From: JALYRV01 sp036675475
Lineage (GTDB): Bacteria; Acidobacteriota; Vicinamibacteria; Vicinamibacterales; SCN-69-37
NCBI GenBank assembly: GCA_036675475.1
Contig: JAKFEY010000037.1
Coordinates: 1-64,000, forward strand
DNA length: 64,000 bases
Reading direction: 5' to 3'
Of the stretch, positions 51,259 to 60,335 are shown piece after piece. The notes under the pieces are model-generated. The model worked only from the letters and a program-made list of their open reading frames with translations, was not told the origin of the DNA and did not search any database. A program made the translations under genes and the position numbers. Every line of letters begins with the position of its first letter. The stretch's first letter is position 1.

Positions 51259-52763
51259 CGTGAGGTGTCCTCGGAAAAGGCGCCGCCGCTGATGAGCGCG
51301 GCAAGCGCGGCAATGTCGGGCGCGGGCGGACGGTCGGCGCCGAGCGCCGGCACGTCGCGCCGGATGCGCGTGTGCACGTGTTTGAGACGCGCGGACGTTT
51401 CGAGCGGCGCGAGCAGGTCAATGGCCTGGCTGGCGCAGAGCAGTTCGATGGCAATCACCTGGGTCGCGAGCTCGACGGCGCGCGCGCCCTTGAGCGCGGC
51501 GCCCATGCTCATGCTGACGTGATCCTCGCGGCTGGCCGATGTCGGAATCGTGTCGACGCTGGCGGGATGCGCGAGCGTTTTCAGCTCGGATGTCAGGGCG
51601 GCGGACGCCACCTGCGCCATCATGAACCCCGAATGCAGGCCGCTGTCCTTCGTGAGAAAGGGCGGCAGGCCGCTGAGCGTGGGATTCATCAGGCGATCGG
51701 TGCGCCGCTCGGAAATCGTCGCGAGGTGCGTGGCGCCGATGGCCAGCAGATCGGCGGCCATCGCCACCGGGGCCCCGTGGAAATTTCCACCAGATACGAT
51801 GTCGCCTTCGTCGGCGAAGACCATCGGATTGTCGGTCGCGGCGTTGGCTTCGGTTTCCGCGGCGCGGCGCGCGAACGCGATGGCGTCGCGCGCGGCGCCG
51901 TGCACCTGCGCGGCGCAGCGCAGCGAGTACGCGTCCTGCACGCGGCCGCAGGTGGCGTGCGAGGCATTGATGCCGCTGCCCTCGAGCAGCGACAGGATGT
52001 GCGCGGCCGACTGCGACTGGCCGTCGAACCCGCGCGCGGCATGGATGCGCGCGTCGAACGGCTTCATCGATCCCTTGAGCGCGTCGATCGACAGGGCGGC
52101 GGCGATGTCGGCCGCGTCGGCCAGACGCTGCGCGGAGGCGACGGCCAGCGCGAGCAGCGCCGCCGACGGCTGCGTGCCGTTGATGAGCGCGAGGCCTTCC
52201 TTGGCCTCGAGCGCGACGGGCTTCAGGCCGGCAATCCTCAAGGCTTCCGATCCGGAAATCGTCGATCCGTCCCCGGCGATGGCCTCGCCCTCGCCGATAA
52301 GCACGAGCGCCAGATGCGCCAGCGGCGCGAGGTCGCCGCTCGCGCCCACCGAGCCGCGGCTCGGCACGCGCGGATGCACGCCCGCGTTGAGCGCATCGAT
52401 CAGCGCCTGCAGTGTGTCGAGGCGGATGCCGGAAAAGCCCTTCGCCAGCACGTTGGCGCGCAGCGCCATCGTGGCGCGCACCGCGGCGATCGGCAGCGGC
52501 TCGCCGACACCCGACGCGTGGCTGCGCAGCAGGTTGACCTGCAGCGCACTCAGCTTGTCGCGCGGGATCGCGACTTCGGCCAGCGATCCAAAGCCGGTGT
52601 TGATGCCGTACACCGCCGCCGTGCCCGCGGCGTGCGTCTCGACAATCGCGCGCGCGCGGCGCACGCGCGCGGCCGCGTCGTCAGCAATCCCGGCCGTAGC
52701 GCGGCCCTCTGCCAGCGCCACCAGGCCGGCAAGGTCGAGCGTGTGTCCGTCGAGCAGAATCAT
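51255..52763 (-). CDS. hutH: histidine ammonia-lyase
   Basis: A 502-residue enzyme from the ATG at 52763 (MILLDGHTLDLAGL). It keeps the Ala-Ser-Gly triad that forms the MIO group, in GSVGASGDLAPLAHLAL (near residues 140-150), with VYGINTGFG and NGTQPSAALLALA nearby. It converts histidine to urocanate and ammonia, the first step of histidine breakdown. It is divergent from purA, and heads the leftward hutH-DinB-hutU-ATPase run. Confidence 0.95.
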   Translation of the reverse strand: MILLDGHTLDLAGLVALAEGRATAGIADDAAARVRRARAIVETHAAGTAAVYGINTGFGSLAEVAIPRDKLSALQVNLLRSHASGVGEPLPIAAVRATMALRANVLAKGFSGIRLDTLQALIDALNAGVHPRVPSRGSVGASGDLAPLAHLALVLIGEGEAIAGDGSTISGSEALRIAGLKPVALEAKEGLALINGTQPSAALLALAVASAQRLADAADIAAALSIDALKGSMKPFDARIHAARGFDGQSQSAAHILSLLEGSGINASHATCGRVQDAYSLRCAAQVHGAARDAIAFARRAAETEANAATDNPMVFADEGDIVSGGNFHGAPVAMAADLLAIGATHLATISERRTDRLMNPTLSGLPPFLTKDSGLHSGFMMAQVASAALTSELKTLAHPASVDTIPTSASREDHVSMSMGAALKGARAVELATQVIAIELLCASQAIDLLAPLETSARLKHVHTRIRRDVPALGADRPPAPDIAALAALISGGAFSEDTSR

Positions 52764-52815
52764 GCGTGGCACGGGTGAGATGAAAGGGTATCATTCTCTG
52801 CTGCAGACAATCTCG

Positions 52816-54138
52816 ATGACGACACACACTTCTTCACCGAATACCGTGGTTCTCGGCGCGCAGTGGGGCGACGAGGGCAAAGGCAAGATCGTCGACCTGC
52901 TCACGCCCGGCTTCCAGATCGTGGCGCGATCGCAGGGCGGCCACAACGCGGGCCACACGGTGTACGTGAAGGGCCAGAAGTTCGTGCTGCACCTCATCCC
53001 GTCGGGCATGCTGCACGCCGGCATCACCTGCGTCATCGGCAACGGCGTCGTCGTCGATCCGCAGGCGCTGTTCAAGGAAGTCGATCAGCTGGCGTCGCTC
53101 GGCATCGACACGAGCGGGCGGCTGATCGTGAGTGACAAGGCGCATCTGATCCTGCCGTATCACCGCGAGCTCGACATCCTGTCGGAAGCGCGCCGCGGCG
53201 AGCGCAAGATCGGCACGACGTCGCGCGGCATCGGGCCGGCTTACGAAGACAAGATCGGCCGCCGCGGCATCCGCGTGGGCGACCTCGCGGACACGTCGCC
53301 CGGTTCGCCGACCGCGGAAGCGGTGCGCGAGAACGTCGAGGCGCGCAATCGCCTGGTTGGCGACACGCACATGGATCCGAAGGCCGTGCTGGCGGATCTC
53401 GAGATCGCGTGGCAGCGTCTGCGGCCGTGGGTGGCCGACGTGTCGCTGATGCTCACGCGCGCGATTGCGGACGGGAAGCGCGTCATGTTCGAGGGCGCGC
53501 AGGGCACGCTGCTCGACATCGATCACGGCACGTATCCTTATGTGACCTCGTCGAACGCCACCGTCGGCGGCGTGTGCACGGGCCTTGGCGTCAGCACGAA
53601 AGCGATTGGCGCCGTGCTCGGCGTGGCCAAGTGCTACACCACGCGCGTTGGCGAAGGCCCGCTGCCCACTGAGCTCAATGACGCAATTGGTGATCGCCTG
53701 CGCGAGACGGGCCAGGAGTTCGGCGCGTCGACAGGCCGCCCGCGCCGCTGCGGCTGGTACGACGCCGTCGCCGTGCGCTACGCCGTGCGCCTGAACGGCC
53801 TCGACGCGCTCGCGCTGACGAAGCTCGACGTCCTCGATGGTCTCGACGAACTGCAGATCTGCACGGCCTATACGGTCAAGGGCGAGCGCATCACGGAAGT
53901 GCCGAGCGACGTCGCGCAGCTTGCCGCGTGCGAGCCGGTGTACGAGTCGTTCCCTGGGTGGAAGGGCAGCACGAAGGGCGTGAAGCGCTACGAAGATCTG
54001 CCCGAGGGCGCGCAGAAGTACCTCGCGCGCCTCGAGGAGCTGACTGGCTGCCCCGCGGCCATCGTCTCCACCGGCTCGGAGCGCGACGAAACGATCATCC
54101 GCAAAGACACCGACATCGGCAGGCGGATGGGACTTTAA
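52816..54138 (+). CDS. purA: adenylosuccinate synthase
   Basis: A 440-residue GTP-dependent enzyme from the ATG at 52816; an in-frame ATG at 52777 would add 13 residues. It begins NTVVLGAQWGDEGKGKIVDLL with the P-loop-like GDEGKGK, and shows GGHNAGHTVYV, TTSRGIGPAYEDK, EGAQGTLLDIDHGTYPYVTSSN and TRVGEGPLPTE. It joins IMP and aspartate in AMP synthesis. It is of normal length and stands alone, ending at a palindromic repeat. Confidence 0.96.
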   Translation: MTTHTSSPNTVVLGAQWGDEGKGKIVDLLTPGFQIVARSQGGHNAGHTVYVKGQKFVLHLIPSGMLHAGITCVIGNGVVVDPQALFKEVDQLASLGIDTSGRLIVSDKAHLILPYHRELDILSEARRGERKIGTTSRGIGPAYEDKIGRRGIRVGDLADTSPGSPTAEAVRENVEARNRLVGDTHMDPKAVLADLEIAWQRLRPWVADVSLMLTRAIADGKRVMFEGAQGTLLDIDHGTYPYVTSSNATVGGVCTGLGVSTKAIGAVLGVAKCYTTRVGEGPLPTELNDAIGDRLRETGQEFGASTGRPRRCGWYDAVAVRYAVRLNGLDALALTKLDVLDGLDELQICTAYTVKGERITEVPSDVAQLAACEPVYESFPGWKGSTKGVKRYEDLPEGAQKYLARLEELTGCPAAIVSTGSERDETIIRKDTDIGRRMGL

Positions 54139-54180
54139 GCCACAAGCCACAAGCCTTAAGGCTTCCGGCTTGCGGCTTAC
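54137..54180. terminator. imperfect palindrome after purA
   Basis: The left arm (from 54137) and right arm, each about 20 bases and built from AAGCC/GGCTT units with a TTAA centre, pair with about three mismatches. A third GGCTTACGGCTT copy continues to the right. It lies directly at the purA stop, so it could form a strong terminator hairpin, or be a REP-like element made of short AAGCC repeats. Confidence 0.5.
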
Positions 54181-54213
54181 GGCTTGTAGAATGTCGCCTC
54201 CCAGGAGGCCGCC

Positions 54214-56592
54214 ATGGAATCGCTCCGCCAGGACGTCCGGCTCGCCGTCAGACTGCTGCGCAAGCAGCCCGGCTTCTCCCTCCTCGCCATCGCCACGCTT
54301 GCGATCGGCATCGGCCTTTCCACCGCGCTCTTCAGCGTGCTCGACGCGGCCTTCATCAGGCCGCTGCCGTATTACAGCCCCGAGAACCTCGTCGACGTCC
54401 ACATCGGCATCTCCAGAGGCGGCGACCGGATGTCGTACCAGTCGCCATCGCTCGACGACATCCGCGACTGGCAGGCGCACGGCGGCACGTTCACGCATGT
54501 CGCGCTGTCGCGCTATGCCTTTACGGATCCGCTCATCCTCGACGGCGAGCAGCCACTCCGGCTGCTGGCCCAGCGCGTCTCGCGAGCGTTCTTTCCGATG
54601 TACGGCGTGACGCCATTTCTCGGCCGCACGTTCTCGGATGCCGAGTACGAGACGGTCGACCCGTCGGTGGTGCTGCTCGGCCACGATTTCTGGAAGACGC
54701 GTTTTGGCGGCGACCGCAACGTCGTCGGCACCACCGTGAAATTGAATGAGGAGCCCGTGTCGGTCATCGGCGTGCTGCCTTCATGGTTCTACGCTGAAAC
54801 CGAAATCTGGCGGCCGTTCGATCTGCGCCGCGACGCCACGCGCCGCGGCAGCGGCGCCGGTATCGACGCGCGCCTTCGGCCAGGCCTGTCGCTCGAAGCC
54901 GCGCAGGCGGAGTTGAACGCCCTGATGACGCGGGCGTCGCAGGCGCGAGGCGGGCCGGCGGCCACCGTCAGGCTGACGTCGATGTACCAGGCGGCCACGC
55001 GAAGCAACGTGAAGACCGCGCGCGTCATCGCGTACGGGGTCGGGCTCGTGCTGCTGCTGGCCTGCGTCAACGTCGCGGGTCTCCTGCTCGCCCGCGGCGC
55101 CGCGCGCCGTCCCGAACTCGCGGTGAGGGCCTCGATCGGCGCCCGGCGCGGCCGTCTGGTTCGTCAGCTCCTCACCGAGAACCTGGTGCTCGCCGGCACG
55201 GGCGCAGCACTCGGCGTGCTGCTCGCGTGGCTGTCGCTGGATCTGCTGGTCGCCAACGTGCCCATGTCGCTCCCCGACAACGCACCCGTGGACATCAACG
55301 TCAAGGTGCTCGCGTTCGCGGTGGCGATGGCGCTGGTGACCACCGCACTCTTCGGGTTGTTCCCGGCCTGGCGCATGTCGCGCGTGACGGCGGGCGACGT
55401 GCTGGCGCGCGCCGGCCGCGGCCAGGGCTCGGCGTTGACCCACCGCACGGGGAAGCTCCTGATCGCGTGCGAAATTGCCCTCGCGCTCGTGCTGCTGGCC
55501 GGCGCCGGCCTGATGATCCGCAGCTTCACCAAGGTCATGGAGGTCAATCTCGGCTTCGATCCGCATGGCGTGATTGCCATGGAGGTGTCGCCCGCGACAC
55601 CCGGGCGCGCCGCGCACGCGGCCTACTATCCGGAGCTGATCGAATATCTCCGTGCGCGTCCTGGCGTGGCGGCCGTCGGCGCGGTGGACTACGCGCCGCT
55701 CGTCAGCGGCTCGCGCTTCACGAGCGCCGTCGTTCCTGGAAAGGAACCCGCCGGCGTCGGCGTGCGGCAATACATGGGCGACTTCTTTGCCGCGCTTGGC
55801 GTGACGCTGACTGACGGCCGGTTCCCCACGGACGCTGACCGCGCACGCGCCGTTCCTCTCGTCGTGCTCAACGAGAGCGCGCGGAAGGAGTTCTTCGGCG
55901 GGGAGCGCGCCGTGGGCCAGCAGATCAGAATCGGCCGGGGGCCGGCCGTGTACGAGATTGCGGGTGTGATCGAAGACCTGCGGCATTCCGGCCCCCTTTC
56001 GACGCCCGAGCCGGAGCTCTGGTATCCATTCGATCCCAACGAGGAGCGCGGGGCGGAACTGGTGGTCGTCGTGAAGCCGTCCGCCGCCGGCGGTATCTCG
56101 CCGGCCGACGTCAGGCAGGCCGCGTTCGCGACGGGCCGGCGCGTGATTGTCGACGAGGTTGCGCGGGGCACGACGTGGCTCACCGAGGATGTCCGCACGC
56201 CGCGGCGCCGCACGGTGCTGTTCGGACTGCTTGGCGCATTCGGCTTTCTCCTCGCGCTGGTCGGCGTCTTCGGCATGACGGCCTACGCCGTCGCGCGCCG
56301 CACCCGCGAAATCGGCGTGCGCATGGCGTTTGGCGCGACGCCCGGCAATGTCGTGCGCGCCGAAGTGCGCGCGTCCGTCTGGCCCGTCGTGCTCGGCGTC
56401 GCGGCGGGCCTCATCGGCTCGTGGTGGGCCACCCAGGTGATTCAGACCTTCCTGTTCGAGACCGAGCCGCGCGACCTGACGACGTTCGCCATCGTCGCCG
56501 CGCTCTTGTCGGTGGCCGCGATCGTCGCCGCCTGGATTCCGGCGCGTCGCGCGGCACGCGTCGACCCGATCGTCGCGCTCAGAGCGGAGTAG
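54214..56592 (+). CDS. FtsX/MacB-type ABC transporter permease (acidobacterial orphan-permease type)
   Basis: A 792-residue protein with about 8 membrane segments in two MacB/FtsX halves: an N-terminal LLRKQPGFSLLAIATLAIGIGLSTALFSVLDA, then a MacB_PCD periplasmic domain, FtsX core (VGLVLLLACVNVAGLLLARGAARRPELAVRASIGARRGRLVRQLL) and the second half ending in VAAWIPARRAARVDPIVALRAE. No ATPase gene is adjacent, as is usual for the duplicated orphan permeases of Acidobacteriota. Substrate is unknown; drugs, peptides or lipoproteins are possible. Confidence 0.88.
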   Translation: MESLRQDVRLAVRLLRKQPGFSLLAIATLAIGIGLSTALFSVLDAAFIRPLPYYSPENLVDVHIGISRGGDRMSYQSPSLDDIRDWQAHGGTFTHVALSRYAFTDPLILDGEQPLRLLAQRVSRAFFPMYGVTPFLGRTFSDAEYETVDPSVVLLGHDFWKTRFGGDRNVVGTTVKLNEEPVSVIGVLPSWFYAETEIWRPFDLRRDATRRGSGAGIDARLRPGLSLEAAQAELNALMTRASQARGGPAATVRLTSMYQAATRSNVKTARVIAYGVGLVLLLACVNVAGLLLARGAARRPELAVRASIGARRGRLVRQLLTENLVLAGTGAALGVLLAWLSLDLLVANVPMSLPDNAPVDINVKVLAFAVAMALVTTALFGLFPAWRMSRVTAGDVLARAGRGQGSALTHRTGKLLIACEIALALVLLAGAGLMIRSFTKVMEVNLGFDPHGVIAMEVSPATPGRAAHAAYYPELIEYLRARPGVAAVGAVDYAPLVSGSRFTSAVVPGKEPAGVGVRQYMGDFFAALGVTLTDGRFPTDADRARAVPLVVLNESARKEFFGGERAVGQQIRIGRGPAVYEIAGVIEDLRHSGPLSTPEPELWYPFDPNEERGAELVVVVKPSAAGGISPADVRQAAFATGRRVIVDEVARGTTWLTEDVRTPRRRTVLFGLLGAFGFLLALVGVFGMTAYAVARRTREIGVRMAFGATPGNVVRAEVRASVWPVVLGVAAGLIGSWWATQVIQTFLFETEPRDLTTFAIVAALLSVAAIVAAWIPARRAARVDPIVALRAE

Positions 56593-56633
56593 GAGAGCAG
56601 GCCGGAGTCTTCGCGCCGGGCGGCGTGTGCTAT

Positions 56634-56666
56634 CCTCCGCGCGGGTTCGTAACTACAGCGCGGAGG
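56634..56666 (+). promoter_or_regulatory. 9-bp hairpin that includes the ribosome binding site of the sdh operon
   Basis: CCTCCGCGC (56634-56642) is the exact complement of GCGCGGAGG (56658-56666), with a 15-base loop. GGAGG, the ribosome binding site seven bases before the ATG at 56674, lies wholly in the 3' arm. If present in the transcript it would block ribosome entry. However, TATCCT just upstream (56631) could be a -10 element, in which case only part of the stem would be transcribed. Confidence 0.5.
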
Positions 56667-56673
56667 CGGATGA

Positions 56674-57474
56674 ATGCGGGTAATTCCCGTTACCGCCGTA
56701 CACCAGCGAGGCTTCGGCGAGACCTATCGCCGCGACACCTGGTGGACGGCCCCGGTCTTTGTCTTCATCGTTCTCGGGTCCTTCATCGTGTATGCCACGT
56801 GGGCGGCGTTCCAGAACGCGCATTACACCTACGGCCCGTATCTGTCGCCGTTCTATTCGCCGGAGCTGTTTGGCGATTCGCAGCACGCGTGGTTTGGGCC
56901 GAAGCCGGATTTCTGGCCGGCCCTGCTGCCGTTCTCGCCCGCCCTGCTCATTCTGCCGTTCCCCGGCCTCTTCCGCGTCACCTGCTACTACTACCGCGGC
57001 GCGTACTACAAAGGTATGTGGGCCGATCCGCCGAACTGCGCCGTCGGCGAGCCGCGCAAATCGTACTGGGGCGAGCAGTGGTTTCCGCTCATCCTGCAGA
57101 ACGTCCACCGCTACTTCCTCTATTTCGCGCTGCTGTTCCTCGTCTTCCTCACCTATGACGTCTGGCTCGCGCTGTGGTGGGACGATGGCGCGGGCGGAAA
57201 GGTGTTTGGCGCCGGCGTAGGCACGCTGCTGCTGGCCGTCAACGTGGTGCTGCTCGCGTTGTACACGCTCGGCTGCCATTCGTTGCGGCACCTGATCGGC
57301 GGGCGGAAGGACGAGGTCTCGAAGAGCGCGTTGAGCGGCTGCTACAACTGCGTGAGCGGCCTCAACCGGCGGCACCAGCGGTTTGCGTGGGCAAGCCTCT
57401 TTTCGGTGGCCTTCTCGGATCTGTATGTGCGGCTCTGCTCGATGGGGATCCTCACCGACTGGAGGATCTTCTGA
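56674..57474 (+). CDS. succinate dehydrogenase membrane subunit (SdhC-like)
   Basis: A 266-residue membrane protein with about five hydrophobic segments (near 27-47, 85-103, 150-170, 182-205, 238-255) and conserved-looking HR, YYYRGAYYKGM, NVHRYFLYF and CHSLRH motifs. It resembles the long membrane subunit of the mycobacterial Sdh1-type complex rather than the short E. coli SdhC/SdhD pair. Histidines in the membrane segments probably bind haem b. It is followed by SdhA and SdhB with TGATG overlaps, so it anchors the complex and passes electrons to quinone. Confidence 0.75.
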   Translation: MRVIPVTAVHQRGFGETYRRDTWWTAPVFVFIVLGSFIVYATWAAFQNAHYTYGPYLSPFYSPELFGDSQHAWFGPKPDFWPALLPFSPALLILPFPGLFRVTCYYYRGAYYKGMWADPPNCAVGEPRKSYWGEQWFPLILQNVHRYFLYFALLFLVFLTYDVWLALWWDDGAGGKVFGAGVGTLLLAVNVVLLALYTLGCHSLRHLIGGRKDEVSKSALSGCYNCVSGLNRRHQRFAWASLFSVAFSDLYVRLCSMGILTDWRIF

Positions 57475-59288
57475 TGGCGGTGCACGCCACGCACAACTAC
57501 GACGTGCTCGTCATCGGCGCCGGCGGCGCCGGCCTGCGCGCGGCCATCGAAGCGGCCAACGCGGGCGTGTCCGTTGGCTTGATCTGCAAGTCGCTGCTCG
57601 GCAAGGCGCACACGGTGATGGCTGAAGGCGGCATGGCCGCGGCCCTCGGCAACGTGGACGACCGCGACAACTGGAAGGTGCACTTCTCCGACACGATGCG
57701 CGGCGGCCAGTACGTCAACAACTGGCGCATGGCGGAGTTGCACGCGAAGGAAGCGCCCGATCGCGTCCGCGAGCTCGAAGCGTGGGGCGCGGTCTTCGAT
57801 CGCACGCCCGACGGCAAGATCCTGCAGCGCAACTTCGGTGGCCATCGCTATCCGCGCCTCGCGCACGTCGGCGATCGCACCGGCCTCGAGCTGATTCGCA
57901 CGCTTCAGGATCACACCATCTATCTCGGCGTCACCGTGCACATGGAATTCACGGTCGTCACCCTGCTGATGGATGGCGGGCGGTGCGCGGGCGCGCTGGC
58001 GTACGACCGCGAGCGCGGCCGGTTTCATGTGTTCGCGGCCAAGGCCGTGATCCTGGCGACTGGCGGAGTCGGCCGCGCGTTTTCGATCACGAGCAACAGC
58101 TGGGAAGGCACCGGCGACGGCCACGCGCTGGCGTATCGCGCCGGCGCCGAGCTGATCGACATGGAGTTCGTCCAGTTCCATCCCACCGGCATGGTGTGGC
58201 CGCCGAGCGTGAAGGGCATTCTCGTCACCGAAGGTGTGCGCGGCGAAGGCGGCATCCTCAAGAACAGCGAAGGCCGCCGCTTCATGTTCGACGACATCCC
58301 TGAGAACTACCGCTCGCAGACGGCGAGCGACCCCGAAGAGGGCTGGCGCTACACGCAGGGCGACAAGAGCGCGCGGCGTCCGCCGGAGCTGCTCACGCGC
58401 GATCACGTCGCGCGCTGCATCAACCGCGAGGTCAAGGCGGGCCGCGGGTCTCCACACGGCGGCGTCTATCTCGACATCGCGTGGATCAAGGAAAAGCTGT
58501 CGGACGCCGAGGCGCACATCAAGCGCAAGCTGCCCTCGATGTATCACCAGTTCAAGGAGCTGGCCGACCTTGACATCACGAAGACGCCGATGGAAGTGGG
58601 GCCGACGACGCACTACATCATGGGCGGGATCCGGGTGGACGCCGACTCGCAGATGTCGACGATTCCGGCGCTGTTCGCGGCGGGCGAGTGCGCGTCAGGC
58701 ATCAACGGCGCCAACCGTCTCGGCGGCAACTCGCTGTCGGACCTGATCGTCTTCGGCAAGCGCGCCGGCGAGCACGCAGCCGCGTTCGCGCGCGCAAACG
58801 CCGCGCCGGCCGTCGACGATGGGCAAGTCGCGCGCGCCATCACCGAAGCGCTCGCGCCGTTCGAGCGCGGCACGGCCGGCGAAAATCCCTATACCGTGCA
58901 GCACGACCTGCAGCAGACGATGCAAAGCCTGGTGGGCATCGTGCGGCAGGAGGACGAGATGCGGGAGGCGGTCGAGCGCATCGCGGCGTTCCGCGCGCGC
59001 GCGGCCAACGCCGGCGTCGGCGGCCATCGCGAATATCACGGCGGCTGGCACACGGCGCTCGACCTGCAGAACCTGCTCGACGTGTCGGAGGCCATCGCGA
59101 AATCGGCCATCGAGCGCAAGGAAAGCCGCGGCGGGCACTTCCGCGAGGACTATCCCGACAAGGCGGCGGACTTCGGCAAGGTCAACGTGGCGGTGCGGCG
59201 CGGCGCCGACGGCACGGCGCAGGTCACGCGGGTGCCGATTCCCGAGATGCCCGCCGAGCTCAAGCACGTCATCGAGGAGATGGGCTGA
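57474..59288 (+). CDS. sdhA: succinate dehydrogenase flavoprotein subunit
   Basis: A 604-residue flavoprotein. I start at the ATG at 57474, one base into the membrane-subunit stop. FAD binding is seen in VLVIGAGGAGLRAAIEAANAG, the flavin-histidine region in HTVMAEGGMAAALG, the substrate site in FHPTGMVWPP and EGVRGEGGIL with SPHGGVYLDI. The closing GANRLGGNSLSDLIVFGKRAGEHAA binds FAD. It oxidises succinate to fumarate and is coupled by overlap to SdhB. Confidence 0.94.
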   Translation: MAVHATHNYDVLVIGAGGAGLRAAIEAANAGVSVGLICKSLLGKAHTVMAEGGMAAALGNVDDRDNWKVHFSDTMRGGQYVNNWRMAELHAKEAPDRVRELEAWGAVFDRTPDGKILQRNFGGHRYPRLAHVGDRTGLELIRTLQDHTIYLGVTVHMEFTVVTLLMDGGRCAGALAYDRERGRFHVFAAKAVILATGGVGRAFSITSNSWEGTGDGHALAYRAGAELIDMEFVQFHPTGMVWPPSVKGILVTEGVRGEGGILKNSEGRRFMFDDIPENYRSQTASDPEEGWRYTQGDKSARRPPELLTRDHVARCINREVKAGRGSPHGGVYLDIAWIKEKLSDAEAHIKRKLPSMYHQFKELADLDITKTPMEVGPTTHYIMGGIRVDADSQMSTIPALFAAGECASGINGANRLGGNSLSDLIVFGKRAGEHAAAFARANAAPAVDDGQVARAITEALAPFERGTAGENPYTVQHDLQQTMQSLVGIVRQEDEMREAVERIAAFRARAANAGVGGHREYHGGWHTALDLQNLLDVSEAIAKSAIERKESRGGHFREDYPDKAADFGKVNVAVRRGADGTAQVTRVPIPEMPAELKHVIEEMG

Positions 59289-60076
59289 TGGCCAAGGCGA
59301 CCTTCCGGATCTGGAGAACGTCCGACTCGGCCACGGCGCACGGCCAGGCCCCCGCCACCGACGTCGCGCCCGAGGGCGGCGCCTTCCAGGACTACGCCGC
59401 CGATGTGTCGGAAGGCATGGTGGTGCTCGACGCGGTGCATCAGATTCAGGCGTCGCAGGCGCCCGATCTTGCCGTGCGATGGAACTGCAAGGCCGGCAAG
59501 TGCGGCTCGTGTTCGGCGGAGATCAACGGCATGCCGCGCCTGATGTGCATGACGCGCCTGAGCGACCTGAATCTCGACGAGCCCGTGACCGTCGAGCCGA
59601 TGCGCGCCTTCACGCCGATTCGCGATCTCGTGACGGACGTGAAGTGGAACTATGCGGTCAAGACGCAGATTCAGAAGTTCACGCCGCGCAAACCCGACGC
59701 GCCCGACGGCACCTGGCGCATGGCGCAGGCCGACGTCGATCGCGTGCAGGAGTTCCGCAAGTGCATCGAGTGCTTCCTGTGCCAGGACGTGTGTCACGTG
59801 CTGCGCGACCATCACAAGCACGAGGAGTTCATCGGGCCGCGCTTCTTCGTCTACAGCGCCGCGCTCGAAATGCACCCGCTCGACACGGCCGACCGCGTGC
59901 CCGATCTCAAGAAGGACCAGGGCATCGGCTACTGCAACATCACGAAGTGCTGTACGAAGGTCTGTCCCGAGCACATCACGATTACCGACAACGCGATCAT
60001 CCCCCTCAAGGAGCGCGTCGTCGATCGGTTCTATGATCCGGTGACGCGCCTGCTGCGGGTGATCAGCGGGCGGTGA
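59288..60076 (+). CDS. sdhB: succinate dehydrogenase iron-sulfur subunit
   Basis: A 262-residue subunit from the ATG at 59288 (overlapping the SdhA stop by TGATG). The 2Fe-2S ligands are in CKAGKCGSCSAEINGMPRLMC, and the 4Fe-4S and 3Fe-4S ligands are in CIECFLCQDVCH and KCCTKVCPEH. It relays electrons from the flavin to the quinone site. The ferredoxin part is typical of the Sdh1-type complex. Confidence 0.95.
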   Translation: MAKATFRIWRTSDSATAHGQAPATDVAPEGGAFQDYAADVSEGMVVLDAVHQIQASQAPDLAVRWNCKAGKCGSCSAEINGMPRLMCMTRLSDLNLDEPVTVEPMRAFTPIRDLVTDVKWNYAVKTQIQKFTPRKPDAPDGTWRMAQADVDRVQEFRKCIECFLCQDVCHVLRDHHKHEEFIGPRFFVYSAALEMHPLDTADRVPDLKKDQGIGYCNITKCCTKVCPEHITITDNAIIPLKERVVDRFYDPVTRLLRVISGR

Positions 60077-60186
60077 GGCGCCTGGCTGCGATGGCGCTGG
60101 AAGATGCCGGCGTCGCAGAAGAACATCGAACGTCGCGCCTGCGCGTCGAGGCGCCACCCTGCGATGGTCGCCGCTTCAGAGCGCAG

Positions 60187-60304
60187 CGGCGAGGTCCGGT
60201 GTTTCGGCGTCGCGGCGTTAAAAGGACGTCGGAGAGACCCGGCGCATCATCAAGCGCCTGGCTCGACTCGCCTCGCCGCGACGACGAAATACCGGACCTC
60301 GCCG
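60187..60304. repeat. 31-bp inverted repeat in the sdhB-downstream gap
   Basis: 60187-60217 and 60274-60304 are inverted repeats matching at 29 of 31 positions, with a 56-base loop. One mismatch would be a G-U pair in RNA. It lies between sdhB and the ribosome binding site (GAGGAGG at 60320-60326) of the next gene. No gene is seen in this 259-base gap. It may be a structured leader RNA or a decayed MITE. Confidence 0.65.
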
Positions 60305-60335
60305 TGAGCATCACGCGGCGGAGGAGGAAGTGCCA

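Noticed and set aside
51550..52815. N-terminal extension of purA by 422 codons
   Set aside because: It is antisense to hutH and low-complexity. The adenylosuccinate synthase similarity starts at the ATG at 52816.
54137..54187. CRISPR array
   Set aside because: The short AAGCC units have no spacers of even length and no cas genes are present.
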